Shown here piece by piece: positions 9,093-19,615 of a stretch of 64,000 bases of DNA. The stretch comes from Chondrus crispus (lineage: Eukaryota; Rhodophyta; Florideophyceae; Gigartinales; Gigartinaceae), in NCBI RefSeq assembly GCF_000350225.1, contig NW_005179099.1, forward strand, positions 1 through 64,000, given 5' to 3'. A program made the translations under genes and the position numbers. Below the pieces are notes generated by a model. The model made no database searches. It saw only the letters and a program-made list of their open reading frames with translations, and was not told where the DNA came from. Each line of letters opens with the position of its first letter. Position 1 is the stretch's first letter.

Positions 9093-10938
9093 CCCAACCG
9101 CTTCGTCACCGCGTAATTAACACGTCGCGGTTAGGAACAGATGACGCGTACGAACGGACAAACGTACCCAACCGGGGCGGCCAACGAAAGCGCGAGAAGC
9201 CAAAACGTATTGACCGTCAAGCTCATCGAACACGACCGACGTCGTCAACAAAGCGCGAAAAGCGAAGACAGTACGGACTGTACAACGAAAATGGCAAGCC
9301 CTGGAACATCAAGTACAGGAGGGGAGCATAAGATCTCCCAAGATACGCGAGAGCGTCACGATAACACTCGCCGATCGAGTGCTCGAATCGGAAAACAAGA
9401 GCGACGCCAATACGTATGGACAGTCCAAGCTCACTGCGCGACACACAAATACCAAGCGGCTCGAACCGCTGGTAACGAAGCGTGTCGCGTAGTTGCCAAC
9501 GAGAAGTAGGAGGGCGACGTAACCCTCCTAGCCAAGAAATGACGCGAACGGTGGCGACGAGCTCCACTCGTAGGGAGACTCACGATCCCGCGACCGCGCA
9601 CGACCGAAGAGGTACCGATGGGAAAAGGGGGGGCCTCCAAAAACTAAAAAGCCGCGCGCGCCGCCCGAACCCCAGGTCCACCCATTACCACGTACCCAAA
9701 ATAATTTGGGGAACGGACCATGGTCCGTTTATTTTTGCAAAAATAGGTGAAAAATGCGGTCCGAATGACACTGTATGCCAAGCCGCCGCCGCCTCCGGAA
9801 ATAATCAAAAAAAGGGAGGGCGTACAGTAGGGTGAGGCGCACGTGCGCGCGTGCGCACGTGCGCATACGACCGACAGGACAAGTGTCGTCAGGGGCGACA
9901 CGCATTTTCACAGCGGAGATCAGCGTGCGGAACGCACCGCCCTTCGGTGGGGTAAGAACCACACCGCACGGAGGAGGGATAGGGGCGGGGTCCCCGACCT
10001 TTCCCCCATGCCTACATGCCGGTGCGGTCGCGTTCGGGCCGCCCGGGGCGGGCTACGACGCAGATTCAACGGCTCGCCGCACCACCGCCGCACGCATCTA
10101 CAGTCACGCGGCTCGTCCTACGTCAGGCGAGCCGAAGAAAACTACTGTGGCCGGCGACCAGCCACCCGAGGCACTGGCCTTTTCGCGCTCTGATACGCTA
10201 GTGCCCTCGAGCGCGCGACACGGGGCGAAATAAGGGGAAGGCTCCTCGAATCCCTCTCGACGGGGAAGGGATGACCCGCAGTCGTGACCGCGGAGAGCGC
10301 AGTACGAGAGGAAGAACTCAGGCGTCGATGCGACCCCCCCTTACCACCCCCTCGGATGGGGTGTACGAAAGGACACGACACGAGGAAGGAAGGGTCGCCG
10401 CGCTAGCGACACGAGCTGGACGACGGGGTAAGGCTTCGCAACACGCTCCGGCCACCGCGATCCCCCCACGCGCGGGGTATCAAGGTCGTACGAGACCCGC
10501 GAAAAAAGAGGGGGACAGGTAAGATGTCCTCGAGGGACGATCAACCGCCGCTATCAAGACCAACGCGAAGCGGACGGAACCTCGAAGCTCGATATCTGCG
10601 GTCGACGCGGATACGAGGCTCCGCGTGTCCCTCCCGATGGGGAAGGGACAAACCCCGATCGCGACCACGGGTTCTGCGTCACGCGAGGGAGGGCCGACGG
10701 CCATGCCACGAGGAAGAGACGGCACCGCGCGGGTGGGGCGAGACGGGCCGCCACAAGAACGCCGCGTCTCGCCGTGCCGAGATAGGAAGGTTCGAAGGAC
10801 GCGGGGCCTCCCGTGCCGACGTCAACGCGGAGAAGGAGTCCACGAAAGGTGCGAAGAAAGGGGGTGTACTAATTTTACGCGAACGCGGGGATCGAATCGT
10901 CAATTCCGAGGTCTACAGGACGTGCGGGGACGTCACGC
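9093..10938. other. E1 non-coding segment between pol and the opposite-strand gene
   Basis: About 1.85 kb with only short, unconvincing frames on both strands. It holds an alternating purine-pyrimidine run (GCGCACGTGCGCGCGTGCGC and following bases, about 9837-9866) able to form Z-DNA or a hairpin. There are several A-runs. No domain is seen. The matching segment in E2 is nearly twice as long. Confidence 0.6.
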
Positions 10939-13477
10939 TTATTGGCTCTGGCCATCAGCCGCCCCCGCCGGATCGGAGACGCGGGAGGGCTGAGGACAGT
11001 AGCTCGGGTGCTGGGGCACCTCTGTCCTTAGCTCCTCCAACGAGGGCATGGTGACCTCACTGTGCCGTGGCCAAGCGCGGGCCGACGCGCCATGAGGGCC
11101 ACCCTCCCCGGCGTGAACGTAATTGTATGCTTGTCCGGCGTAAGGGTCCGGCATTATGGGACGCGACGCGGACGCGCCAGAGTGGCGGGCAAGCGCGACT
11201 CCTCGCTGTGCGGCGGCACGGAGTTCGTCTCGCTCGCGGCGGTATCGGTCACGATCCGCCGTCGCCCGGTCGAAGGCCTCGGACTGTCGAAGGGACGATT
11301 TACGGAAATCGTCCAAGGCCTCCCGAACGCGGTGAAGGTCCGCGGCATGGGCTTCACGCTCTGCATTGATACGATTCGCTTCGGCGCTGCGCGTAAGGTA
11401 CCAGCTGGCGAGGGTGCTTAGCAGCCCACCGACCTTCCAAACGCGATGGGACGCTGTACCGAGGGCGCGAGTCAATTCGGGAATCGCCGAGATATCCCCC
11501 GGCGACAATATGAGCTGCGGCGTCGCGGAAGAGGGCAAAGGTCCTTGCCGTGCCAAGTTCAAAGGAGGTACGGGCGGAACCTCCGACGCGAATTGACGAA
11601 ATACCCCGGACGTATTGGGTGACTGTAAGTGGGTCACTTTCCGGCACGAAAGCCGAGGTGTCGGGGTCCACCTCTCGGTACCGCTTCCGCTGAGCCTCGC
11701 GACGGGCGGAGCCCACACCGGCCACTCTCCCCGCGACGGTCGGCGAGGACTGGGGAGAGGCCGGCTTCGCTACGAAGGAGTCGGACCGCGCGTCGTACAG
11801 TAGAAAGGAACTTTGCTCGCCCGTGGTGTAATCGGTCCACGGGCGCCGCGTACGCTCCGGCACCTGGCACGCGCGATGCATGAGTGAAAGTACGGACGCG
11901 AAGCTCCACGTCGCGTGTTTGGAGTGCGTCTCTAAAGGATGTAGGGGCACGTCGGGGAGGTTGACGGCGACCCTCCCAAGAAACGCGAGGACCCCGATGG
12001 GTTGGACAAACACGCGACGATTGACATGGACCTCGGTCATAAACGCGCTCCCTAGGGCCCAGGCCCACTCACACTCGACGTTGTGCATTAATTCAGCGTA
12101 GGCCGGGTGCCGTGGGTCGGAGCACGCAAACCCGAAATGCTTTAAGGCATAGGGAAGGTGCGGGTGGACCCCGAAGGATGGAAGGGACCTCCGCAGCGTC
12201 TCCGGCAGATCGGGAAAATCCCTTGCAGTGATGCCGTGCTCAAAGGACGCCGATCTAAAAACGCGACCGTCCTCTTCCTCGCGATGGCGGTATGTCGCCC
12301 AATCGTGGGGCGACACCGCAATGGCGTGGAGCCGCATAAGTGAGCTAGCGGACTTTTGCAAGGCCACGCGGGTCTTTGAATACGCGTACGGTCGAGGGCT
12401 AACGAATAGCTCCTTCACTTCCGAGAACACGAAACGCCGCGGGCCGTCAGGGAGACGACCGAACAAGTGTTCAGCCATACGGTCTACATACGAAACTTCA
12501 CCGAGGCTGTACGCGAAGGACCTGTCCCCGGGGATCGCGTCGGGGAGTTGATACGGAACACCCCCGCCTTCACTCGTCAACCTCTCGAGGACGAGGCCGG
12601 CCTCGTCCACACGACCCGCCTCGTAGATGCGTCGGACACGCATGAGGTCGGGACGCAAGGAGTCGCGGGACAGTAGTTCGGCAAGCGTGATCCCCGATCG
12701 GGCGTGCCGACGCCACGGGAACCGCAGTCGCTCAACCGGTAACGACATCGAGCGCTCCAGAGGAGCACCAAACCACTGCGTGGTGTCGTCGGCCAACTCC
12801 GCGCTGGCGTCGAGCATGCTCCGACACTTCTGGGGCAGGGCGCCGGGCTGTCGGCAGCTCCCCCACGCCCCATAAGACCCACTGCGCGGCTTGTAAGCCG
12901 CGTTAGCGCGCTCTGCATCGGGTGACCCCACGGAAGCGGACCCGTCGGGGACCGCTCGGGCGTCTTCTCCTTCCTTCTGTACCGCGCCCATCGAAGAGGC
13001 CGGACGGAATTCAACCGATGACGCGGACCCGGAAGGTCCGCGCGACTTTTGGAAAGGCGGCAACGCGGGCGCCGCGGAAGGAAAGAACCCCTCTACGCGA
13101 AGGGGAAGCGTAACAGAGACCCCGGTAGAGACCGGGACGGGTACTGTACACGGGGGCCCGGACGCCCCAGGGAGCGGCGGAAGTGCGAGGGGTGCCACGG
13201 AGGAACCCCCACATGAAGGGGACAGCGGGGAGTCGACAGCGGGATGACCCGCGGGAGGAGGAGACATGAGGAACACGTGGAAGCCCGCGTACGGGCGAGG
13301 AAGGTGAACGACGTCCGCACCGATGTGCGGGAAGAAGCCGGTGTAGGCGAAGGAAAGGGGTGCGCGGATGAGGACCGAGACGCAGACAGGGGAGAGGCGA
13401 TCGGGGATCAACGCGGGGGAATACGCCGTATAGCGGGGGAACAGGACCAAGGCTCGGGAAGCGACCGGGTCGGACAT
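10939..13477 (-). pseudogene. E1 opposite-strand gene (aORF), conserved with E2, broken
   Basis: A long gene on the strand opposite to gag-pol reads away from the 3' LTR. The start (MSDP...) is chosen because the E2 version also starts MSDP. The N-terminal part is Pro/Ser-rich and poorly conserved. A globular region of about 350 residues is strongly conserved with E2, with shared blocks such as SPRPYAYSKTRVALQKSA, FGVHPHLPYALKHFG and YEAGRVDEAGLVLERL. The C-terminal part is rich in Arg, Glu and Ala and predicted coiled coil (RDRYRRERDELRA). No transmembrane envelope, protease or polymerase signature is visible, and the function is unknown. The E1 copy looks broken about once. Opposite-strand genes in this position are known from some plant Ty3/gypsy elements, but I see no sequence match to those. 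Confidence 0.72.
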
Positions 13478-13499
13478 GGTTCTTTCACTCCTCAAGGGT

Positions 13500-13531
13500 G
13501 AACGCGGACGTTCACTCTTGAGGAGGGGGCC
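13500..13531 (+). repeat. Pol-end / polypurine repeat, outer copy in E1 (functional PPT)
   Basis: This second copy of the 32-base pol-end sequence ends GAGGAGGGGGCC one base before the 3' LTR. That is where plus-strand priming needs a polypurine tract. Confidence 0.8.
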
Positions 13532-13532
13532 G

Positions 13533-14194
13533 TGTGGCATAACGGCGGTTCGCGATTAGATTTAGATCAGATCAATACGAACCACACGCGCGCACACGTG
13601 TACCCCCACGTGTACGGAGGACGCGGGACCACACGCGTACACGTGTAGGAGGCGCGTACCACCGCGCGCACAGTACGCGTCCCACACGTGTGCTGTCAGC
13701 CCCGACGGCTGACAGCATTACAGCGCGGGACGACCCGCGCTACAGTAAGTTACTACAGCATACCGGTACTGTAGTATTATGATAGACGCATTGTATACAT
13801 TAAATACGAGCGCGACCGGCGGCGGGGTAGGTGGACAAGCACGGACTTGTCCACGACCTACCGCCTAGGTCCGTGTTCCAGCTTAACTAACGAGCGCGAT
13901 CCGCCTTCGCGCGCGTTAACCGGGACAAAGCGGGTAGGGGACAGCTGCGTACGCGAACGAGCCTAGATCCGCCTCCGCCCGTCAGCGCTGGTACGTTACC
14001 CAGCGCTGCTCCGGGGCGTCGAGGCGTAGATCGGCCCGCGCGTACGCTCGTCCCCGACCGTCCCGCTCTACCACGCTACCAGGGCCCGCTTCCCTGTCTC
14101 GTTAGCTGTGTGTTCTCCCCGTCTTCTCGCCCCTCGTACGGGTCTACGTCGAGCAGAGTATACACCCCTCTCCGTTGGGGGGTGTTATACTACA
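13533..14194 (+). repeat. E1 3' LTR (662 bp)
   Basis: It matches the 5' LTR without a visible difference, ends GTTATACTACA and is followed by the target duplication CCATC. The opposite-strand gene begins 56 bases inside it, so an antisense promoter in this LTR is a plausible source of its transcript. Confidence 0.93.
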
Positions 14195-14199
14195 CCATC
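14195..14199. repeat. Target-site duplication CCATC of E1, right copy
   Basis: These five bases repeat 1240-1244 and mark where the interrupted LINE resumes. Confidence 0.9.
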
Positions 14200-16079
14200 G
14201 AGGACACGCGGGAACATCTCGCGCCTGAGCAAATGGCAAATGGAGTTCCCAACGGAATTGATGCAATCGTTCACGACGCGCGGATGCTCGTTCGTCGCCA
14301 CGGACACGACCCACAGTACATCATGGTTTCAATCGATGCCTCAAACGCGTTCAATAATTTTTCTCGCCAAACAGTGCTTCAAAGTCTCCCTGATCGCGCG
14401 CCGTCGTTATCGAGGTATCTGGACATGATTTACTCACGAACTCCTCCCCCGCTCATTGTCCCTTCCTCACCGCCTACAGTTCTGTCCAGTCGAGAAGGGA
14501 CTCAACAAGAAGACCCGTCCAGCATGTTGTTGTTCTCACTCGCCCTGCAGCCGCTTGCATGCCACATCTCCGAATCATGCGACCCCCTCATGAACAGATG
14601 GTATGCCGACGACGGCACGATTGTCGGCAGAGTTGAGGAAGTAGTGAAAGCACTCACCATTATCAAAACAGAAGGCCCCAAACACCAGTTTTTACTGAAC
14701 CCTACAAAGACACGTGTGTTTTGGCCCACCGTCAACCCTGACATTCTGAGCCCGCTGTTTAAGGTGGCCCCGTTCAGTGTTACAGAGGAAGGACTGGACC
14801 TCCTCGGAGCCCCAATCGGTTCACATGGCTTCATGACACAGTACATACAGACAAAATTACTGCAGCGCAACAACGCCCTTTCCCAGCTAGACCGAATACC
14901 TGAAGCTCGAACCCGCTTCCACTTATACCGGGTTTCCGCTTCTGCCTGTCGTGTGCAGCATCTTTTTCGTCTGATTCCCCCGGACTTTGCTCTGTCATAC
15001 GCCCAACAATTCGACCGGGAACAACTTGACGCGTATGCTCGCTTAATAGTGTGACTCTTTCCCCAACCATCGTGGCTCAAATTCGCTTGCCGTTCCGGCA
15101 TGGAGGCCACGGCTTCACGTCCTTGGCGTCCACTATCCACGCCTCATACGGAGCCAGTCTCATCGACGCCGCCCCCGTCCGCTTGCAGGGCCCCCAGTTC
15201 CCCTCCGTCACACAATATCAGCGTTTTGCAAGAAGCACCCTGCGTGTGGTCCTCAGAAACTCGCCCCCAAGTGTACAACCGCCACACTTTGCGTTGACGG
15301 AGGCGGATCTCGGATGCTTAGAACCAGCTGCCTTAGTGTCGCGACCTGAACGCATACATAACTTTTTACTTCAGGCGCAACAAAGTGCAGCAGCCGCACA
15401 TACTGGCAAAAGAACCTTTGGGAGTCGTTTCCTGATCCAGCTGACCACAGCACCGCAAGCATACGCAGACGAGTCAGGTATAATTCCTTACTTTCCCCGG
15501 GTGCTACATCCTTCCTTCCAGCTGGTCTGGCCTACTCCCTCGAGGTCCTGTTTCTCATACCCAATACCGCTACACGCCCTGCCGACATACTCGTACAGCC
15601 CTCGCCGCCTCCTCCCTGTCTGCTTCCAGATAAGCCAACAGCTTATGATTTCACTATTGGCAGCCCGTTTCGTAAAGGCGTGATATACCGAGCCGCGCGC
15701 CACGGTGCTGGAGCCGCCGAAGCAGGCGCGTATCGCAAGCGCAAGGCCCTCGACCGCACCATCCGCAACGCTCTGCTTATCGACGACCACGGTCTTGCCC
15801 CGTCCCTGGACTGGGACTTTCAACCACTGTCCTTCGACACTCTGGGTGCGCCCTCACAATCCACGCTTCAAGTCATAGACGCTCATGCAAAACTGATCGC
15901 TCTCCGCAGCTCCTGCACGATAGCGACTGCAAAGTCACGCATTCACCAACGCCTGAGCTTTGCCATATGGTCCAGTGTCGCTGCAGCTATCCTTTCTCGC
16001 CTACCGACACACGTTGCGGACATCACGTACCCGATAGAGTATAATTCACCTTCATATCTGCTAGTGTATCTGTAAGCGC
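14200..16079 (+). pseudogene. LINE reverse transcriptase, palm to C-terminus (3' half of the split LINE)
   Basis: This continues the reverse transcriptase cut at 1244. Motif A is YIMVSIDASNAFNNFS with the catalytic Asp. Motif B is GTQQEDPSSMLLFSLAL, where relatives usually have G.QQGDPLGP, so two conserved glycines are replaced. Motif C is RWYADDGTIVG with both catalytic aspartates. Further on, 'IRLPFRHGGHGFTSL' and 'PADILVQPSPPPP ... YDFTIGSPF' match the family's C-terminal region, and the last part ends near 16075. Three frames are used in turn, with frameshifts near 15050 and between about 15480 and 15550, so this copy was dead by itself as well as split. About 80 bases of likely 3' UTR follow. 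Confidence 0.78.
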
Positions 16080-16165
16080 CCCCCTTCTGCATTGATAAAT
16101 TTACCATCACCCAAATGCGGAATGTATCCGTTGTTCAAGAACGAACATCTTGAATTTGAACGTGC

Positions 16166-18021
16166 TTGGTTTCCCCGCGTATACTAATTTCCGTGTCTGT
16201 CTGTCTGTGTGTTTGTGTATGTGTGTTCATGCGCTCCCGCACGCGTTGCCATTGGCGCACGGGCGACACGTGGCTAAAATCCGTGTCTGTGTGTGTGTCT
16301 GTATGTCCTTGCGCTCCCGCGTTGCCATTGGCGCACGGGGGCGGCGCCGCGGTGACAAGTGGCGGCCACGTGCGGGGCGGCCTGGCCGCAGGCCAGGCGG
16401 CCACGGGGACACGTGGCGTGACAGTCTGTGCGTCTGTGAGTTGACACGTGGCGGTGGCAAGTGGCGGGGGGCTGCGGGGCGGCCTGGCCGCAGGCCAAGC
16501 GGCCACCAAGGACACGTGGCGGCTACGGGAGGGGCAGAAATTACGTGGGTCATTTAAAAATTCCGCATGACCTCAGAGGCGGCAGCGGCGAGGGGAAAGG
16601 GTGTGTCACTGGCGGGGGGCGAGGGGGCCCGCATGGCCACGCTGTCGCGAGGGTCGCGCACGGTGGGTGAAGGCAGAGGCCGCTCACGAGGCCCGAGAGG
16701 TGGGTGCGGAGCGCGGGCGGAAGGGGCCGGACCGCGCCCGGGGGGGAAGGGGGTGGCGGCGAGCGCCGGCGCGAGGGGCAGGGGCGAGGAACGCCGAAGA
16801 CCGTCGCTGCGAGGCGGGCAGGTGTCACAGCCGGCAGCGCAAGAAGACGCGCGCAGGTGAGGGGGGGCCGGGAATTGACGCGCAGGCGGTCGCCCTGCGC
16901 TCCTTCCGCGGGGTTCGCAGCGTACGAGAGGGAAGATTGACTAACTGCGATGACTGTGGGTGCGGGAGCGGCACCGCGACGGACGAGAAGGAAGGCCTAC
17001 GGAAACGGCGTGCAGAGGGGAAGGTGGCTGTGATCGGCTTGATCAAGAAGAGGCGGGCAGGTGGGGGATGGGGGAAGCGCATCATAAGGGGAGGAGGGAT
17101 CGTAGGGCGGTCAAAGGAGGCAGGAAGGGAGGGGAACCAGGAGAGCGGAGGGCGGGAGAGTCGCTGAGAGCGCACGCGACGAAGCAGGGGCAGCGGCAGC
17201 AGCAGCAAGGGTGGAGGCGTCGGGAGCAGTAACTGCAAAGGTCGGAGCAGGAAGCCGAGCGGGAGGTGCACAGGCGACGAAATGGGTGGAGCGGAAGGCG
17301 AGGTGGAAGTGCAAGCCCGGGCACGTGAGGCGACGGTTACTTGGGGGCGGCAAGAGCAGCAGCAGGGGCGGAGGCCGGCGACGGAGAGGGCAAGGCCGCC
17401 GCAGGGTGGGAGGGAGCGGGGCGAGCCGCACGAGTAGAGGGGCCGGGTGGAGTAGGGCGGGGCGGCGGGTGAGGTGTGATTGCGCGGGCGTGTGCCTAGA
17501 GCGTGAGAGCCATAGAATAACGAAAGGGTAGGGGCACGGAAGTGGGAGTGCGGGGATTGAGGAAGCGAAGTGCGTCGCGGCGTAGGCGGCAGGCAACGCG
17601 GGCGGCGGCGAAACAGTCGAGAGCAGAAGCGGGGAGAGGGAGGGGGCAGTGTGGGCGGGGGGCCACGGGTTCGCCGGTACGGCGGTTGAGGCGGACGGGA
17701 GTGCCAACCGTAGCGACCAGGGTAACGGCCGGGGCAAGGGCGGCGAGCAGGACTGAGGCGAGTGTGGCGAGAGCAGCGCGACCTGCAGCCAGAGTGAGCA
17801 CGGAGGGGCGGTACGCGTGGCAGGACGAGGGGGAAAGGGGCGACGAAGATCGGAGAGAGGATGAGAGCAGTAGCGAAGAGGACGGGGGAGCAGCGGGGCG
17901 GGGAACGCCGGCAACGATGGTGGACCAGAGACGAAGGGACGGCGGAGCGGGAGGTGCGGGGCGAGGAGCGGAGAAAGAAGCGATTTGGCTCGGCGCCCGA
18001 AGCGCGCACGAAGCCCACTTG
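16166..18021 (+). repeat. Purine-rich GC-rich repeat, copy A
   Basis: About 1.86 kb that recurs at about 96 per cent identity (by eye) inside the pogo-like transposon (32956-34557 continued at 49263-49620). It begins TTGGTTTCCCCGCGTATACTAATTT in both copies. It ends with a hairpin-forming GC stretch and GCCCACTTG(T). The plus strand is extremely rich in G and A for about 1.4 kb. The long frames on the minus strand are by-products of this composition. It shows no terminal inverted repeats, no poly-A and no coding domain. Its edges inside a transposase gene show that it is itself an inserted element, of unknown class. Confidence 0.7.
16190..16502 (+). repeat. Hairpin modules at the left end of copy A
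   Basis: Two modules share the order TCCGTGTCTGTCTG-like, TTGCCATTGGCGC, GTGACAAGTGGCGG, CCACGTG and a hairpin of GGCGGCCTGGCC with GGCCAGGC arms around GCA, ending in ACACGTGGC. The hairpins are at about 16377-16402 and 16478-16500. Confidence 0.7.
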
Positions 18022-18476
18022 CCCACAACTACTAAAATCCGTGTCTGTCTGTCTGTCTGTTTGCCAGTCTGTGTGTGCTTGCCTTGCCATTGGCGCTGCG
18101 GTGACAAGTGGCGTGACAAGTGGCGGCGGCCACGTGCGGGGCGGCCTGGCCGCAGGCCAGACCGCCACGGGGACACGTGGCTGCCACAGGCACTAAAAAT
18201 CCGTGTCTGTCTGTCTGTCTGTTTGCCAGTGTGTGTGTGCCTGCCTTGCCATTGGCGCTGCGGTGACAAGTGGCGTGACAAGTGGCGGTGAGACGTGGCG
18301 GCCACGGGCAGGCCTGGCCTGCGGCCAGGCCGCCACGCGGACACGTAGGACACGTGGTAGCTTCACGCACGATTGTGGCACTACAGTGTACAGTTATTCA
18401 AATTTATAATGTTTTACTACATGACGGGCAAATTTCGGCCATGAGCGCGTAAATTTTTGAGTAAAAATCAAAATTA
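18022..18476 (+). repeat. Two tandem hairpin modules and an AT-rich tail before the gap
   Basis: Two tandem modules (about 18031-18180 and 18193-18350) repeat CTAAAATCCGTGTCTGTCTG, GCCATTGGCGCTGCGGTGACAAGTGGCGTGACAAGTGGCGG and the 12-bp-arm hairpin. They match those at the left end of copy A. About 115 AT-rich bases without a gene follow, up to the run of N. Confidence 0.7.
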
Positions 18477-18888
18477 NNNNNNNNNNNNNNNNNNNNNNNN
18501 NNNNNNNNNNNNNNNNNNNNNNNNNNNNNNNNNNNNNNNNNNNNNNNNNNNNNNNNNNNNNNNNNNNNNNNNNNNNNNNNNNNNNNNNNNNNNNNNNNNN
18601 NNNNNNNNNNNNNNNNNNNNNNNNNNNNNNNNNNNNNNNNNNNNNNNNNNNNNNNNNNNNNNNNNNNNNNNNNNNNNNNNNNNNNNNNNNNNNNNNNNNN
18701 NNNNNNNNNNNNNNNNNNNNNNNNNNNNNNNNNNNNNNNNNNNNNNNNNNNNNNNNNNNNNNNNNNNNNNNNNNNNNNNNNNNNNNNNNNNNNNNNNNNN
18801 NNNNNNNNNNNNNNNNNNNNNNNNNNNNNNNNNNNNNNNNNNNNNNNNNNNNNNNNNNNNNNNNNNNNNNNNNNNNNNNNNNNNNNNN
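18477..18888. other. Assembly gap (412 N)
   Basis: This is a run of unknown bases, probably where hairpin-rich repeat DNA defeated assembly. Nothing can be said of its content. Confidence 1.
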
Positions 18889-19196
18889 GTTGCGGCGGCT
18901 TGTGTGTTTCGGGGGGGAGGGAGTGATGGACCACGGGAACGCGAGCTACGCGATGCGGCAGCAGGGGCACTTTGGGCGAGGGTAGGGGGTGATGGGCCAC
19001 GGGAACGCGGGATATGAGAGGGGGGAGAAGCCAAAACGCGAGGCGGAGGAGGCGGAGCGGAAGCGGCTGCAGGAGATCAAGACGGAAGTGGCGGAGTAGA
19101 AGACGAGGATGCAGCTTGAGAAGGAAAACGCGGTGTGCGCGGCCGTGCAGAAGGCGTTGGCTAGGAAGGAGCGGGAGGGTGATGAACACGAGTAGC
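18889..19196 (+). pseudogene. Fragment encoding a charged coiled-coil C-terminus
   Basis: One plus-strand frame reads as a Glu/Lys/Arg-rich helix (KPKREAEEAERKRLQEIK, then after an in-frame stop MQLEKENAVCAAVQKALARK) ending at TAG (19192-19194). Such tails occur in Myb/SANT-like proteins, including those carried by Harbinger transposons, but no DNA-binding domain is visible because the gap cuts the 5' side. It is probably transposon debris, and I do not recognise the gene. Confidence 0.3.
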
Positions 19197-19285
19197 GTGC
19201 GGTTCGACGAGCGCGACGGGCGCGGCGAGGTGACGTTTTTGTTTGTGTCGACGGTTGGGATGGAGAAGAAGCGCAGGCGAAAGAG

Positions 19286-19507
19286 CTGTACAGTACCCAA
19301 GGGTATACCGTAAATAAAGTTTTAGGTACTGTAAACCGTTACAGTACATTCAAACCACTTTCGGCGCGCAACGCGCGCAACGGAGCCCACTTGTATCACA
19401 CTATTTTCCAGTGCGAGAGGTACCCAAGGGTATTTGCATGAAGGCCGCCTAATGTCGCGGATATCCCAAAACCGCTCGAGTCCAAAATGACCCACGGATA
19501 GTTTTCA
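19286..19507. other. Non-coding spacer with palindromes and a third purine-rich-repeat end
   Basis: It contains CTGTACAGTACCCAAGGGTA (19286-19305), which recurs exactly in inverse orientation at 58563-58582. It also contains a TACCCAAGGGTA core near 19424. At 19361-19394 CGGCGCGCAACGCGCGCAACGGAGCCCACTTGT matches the right-hand end of the purine-rich repeat copies, so another member of that family probably ends here. No gene is seen. Confidence 0.55.
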
Positions 19508-19615
19508 GGCAAGGGTTCACAGTTTCAACAATTTTCTTGTTATTGCAGCTACGGATGGCCTAGACAGCTAGAGTTGAAGACTAAATTCACAGTTATTACT
19601 TCTCCACGGATACTA

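Larger units (their letters stand above)
1245..14194 (+). mobile_element. E1: Ty3/gypsy chromovirus, about 12.95 kb
   Basis: This LTR retrotransposon is inserted in the LINE above. Parts in order: 5' LTR 1245-1906, primer-binding site at 1908, gag 1986-4556, pol 4703-9082, a non-coding segment, a gene on the opposite strand (10939-13477), a polypurine tract just before 13533, and 3' LTR 13533-14194. Read side by side the two LTRs show no difference over 662 bp, so the insertion is very young. The element looks broken at about two places, one affecting pol and one the opposite-strand gene. Gag appears whole. The integrase ends in a chromodomain, which places it among chromoviruses. Its gag-pol is close to that of E2, but the LTR and opposite-strand gene are much more divergent. 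Confidence 0.95.

Noticed and set aside
16166-18021. Calling the purine-rich repeat a Helitron
   Set aside because: There is a hairpin near the right end, but the end reads CACTTGT rather than CTRR, the left end does not start with TC, and no A/T insertion site is evident.
16825-18168. Long minus-strand frames (up to 447 residues) in the purine-rich repeat, and their counterparts at 33494-34471
   Set aside because: Several overlapping frames are open at once because the strand is nearly all C and T, which rarely forms stops. The translations are Pro/Ser/Arg low complexity without any domain, and the frames are not conserved between copies A and B.
18031-18350. Tandem modules as a CRISPR array
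   Set aside because: Only two units, about 150 bases long with internal hairpins, in a eukaryotic context with no spacers or cas genes.
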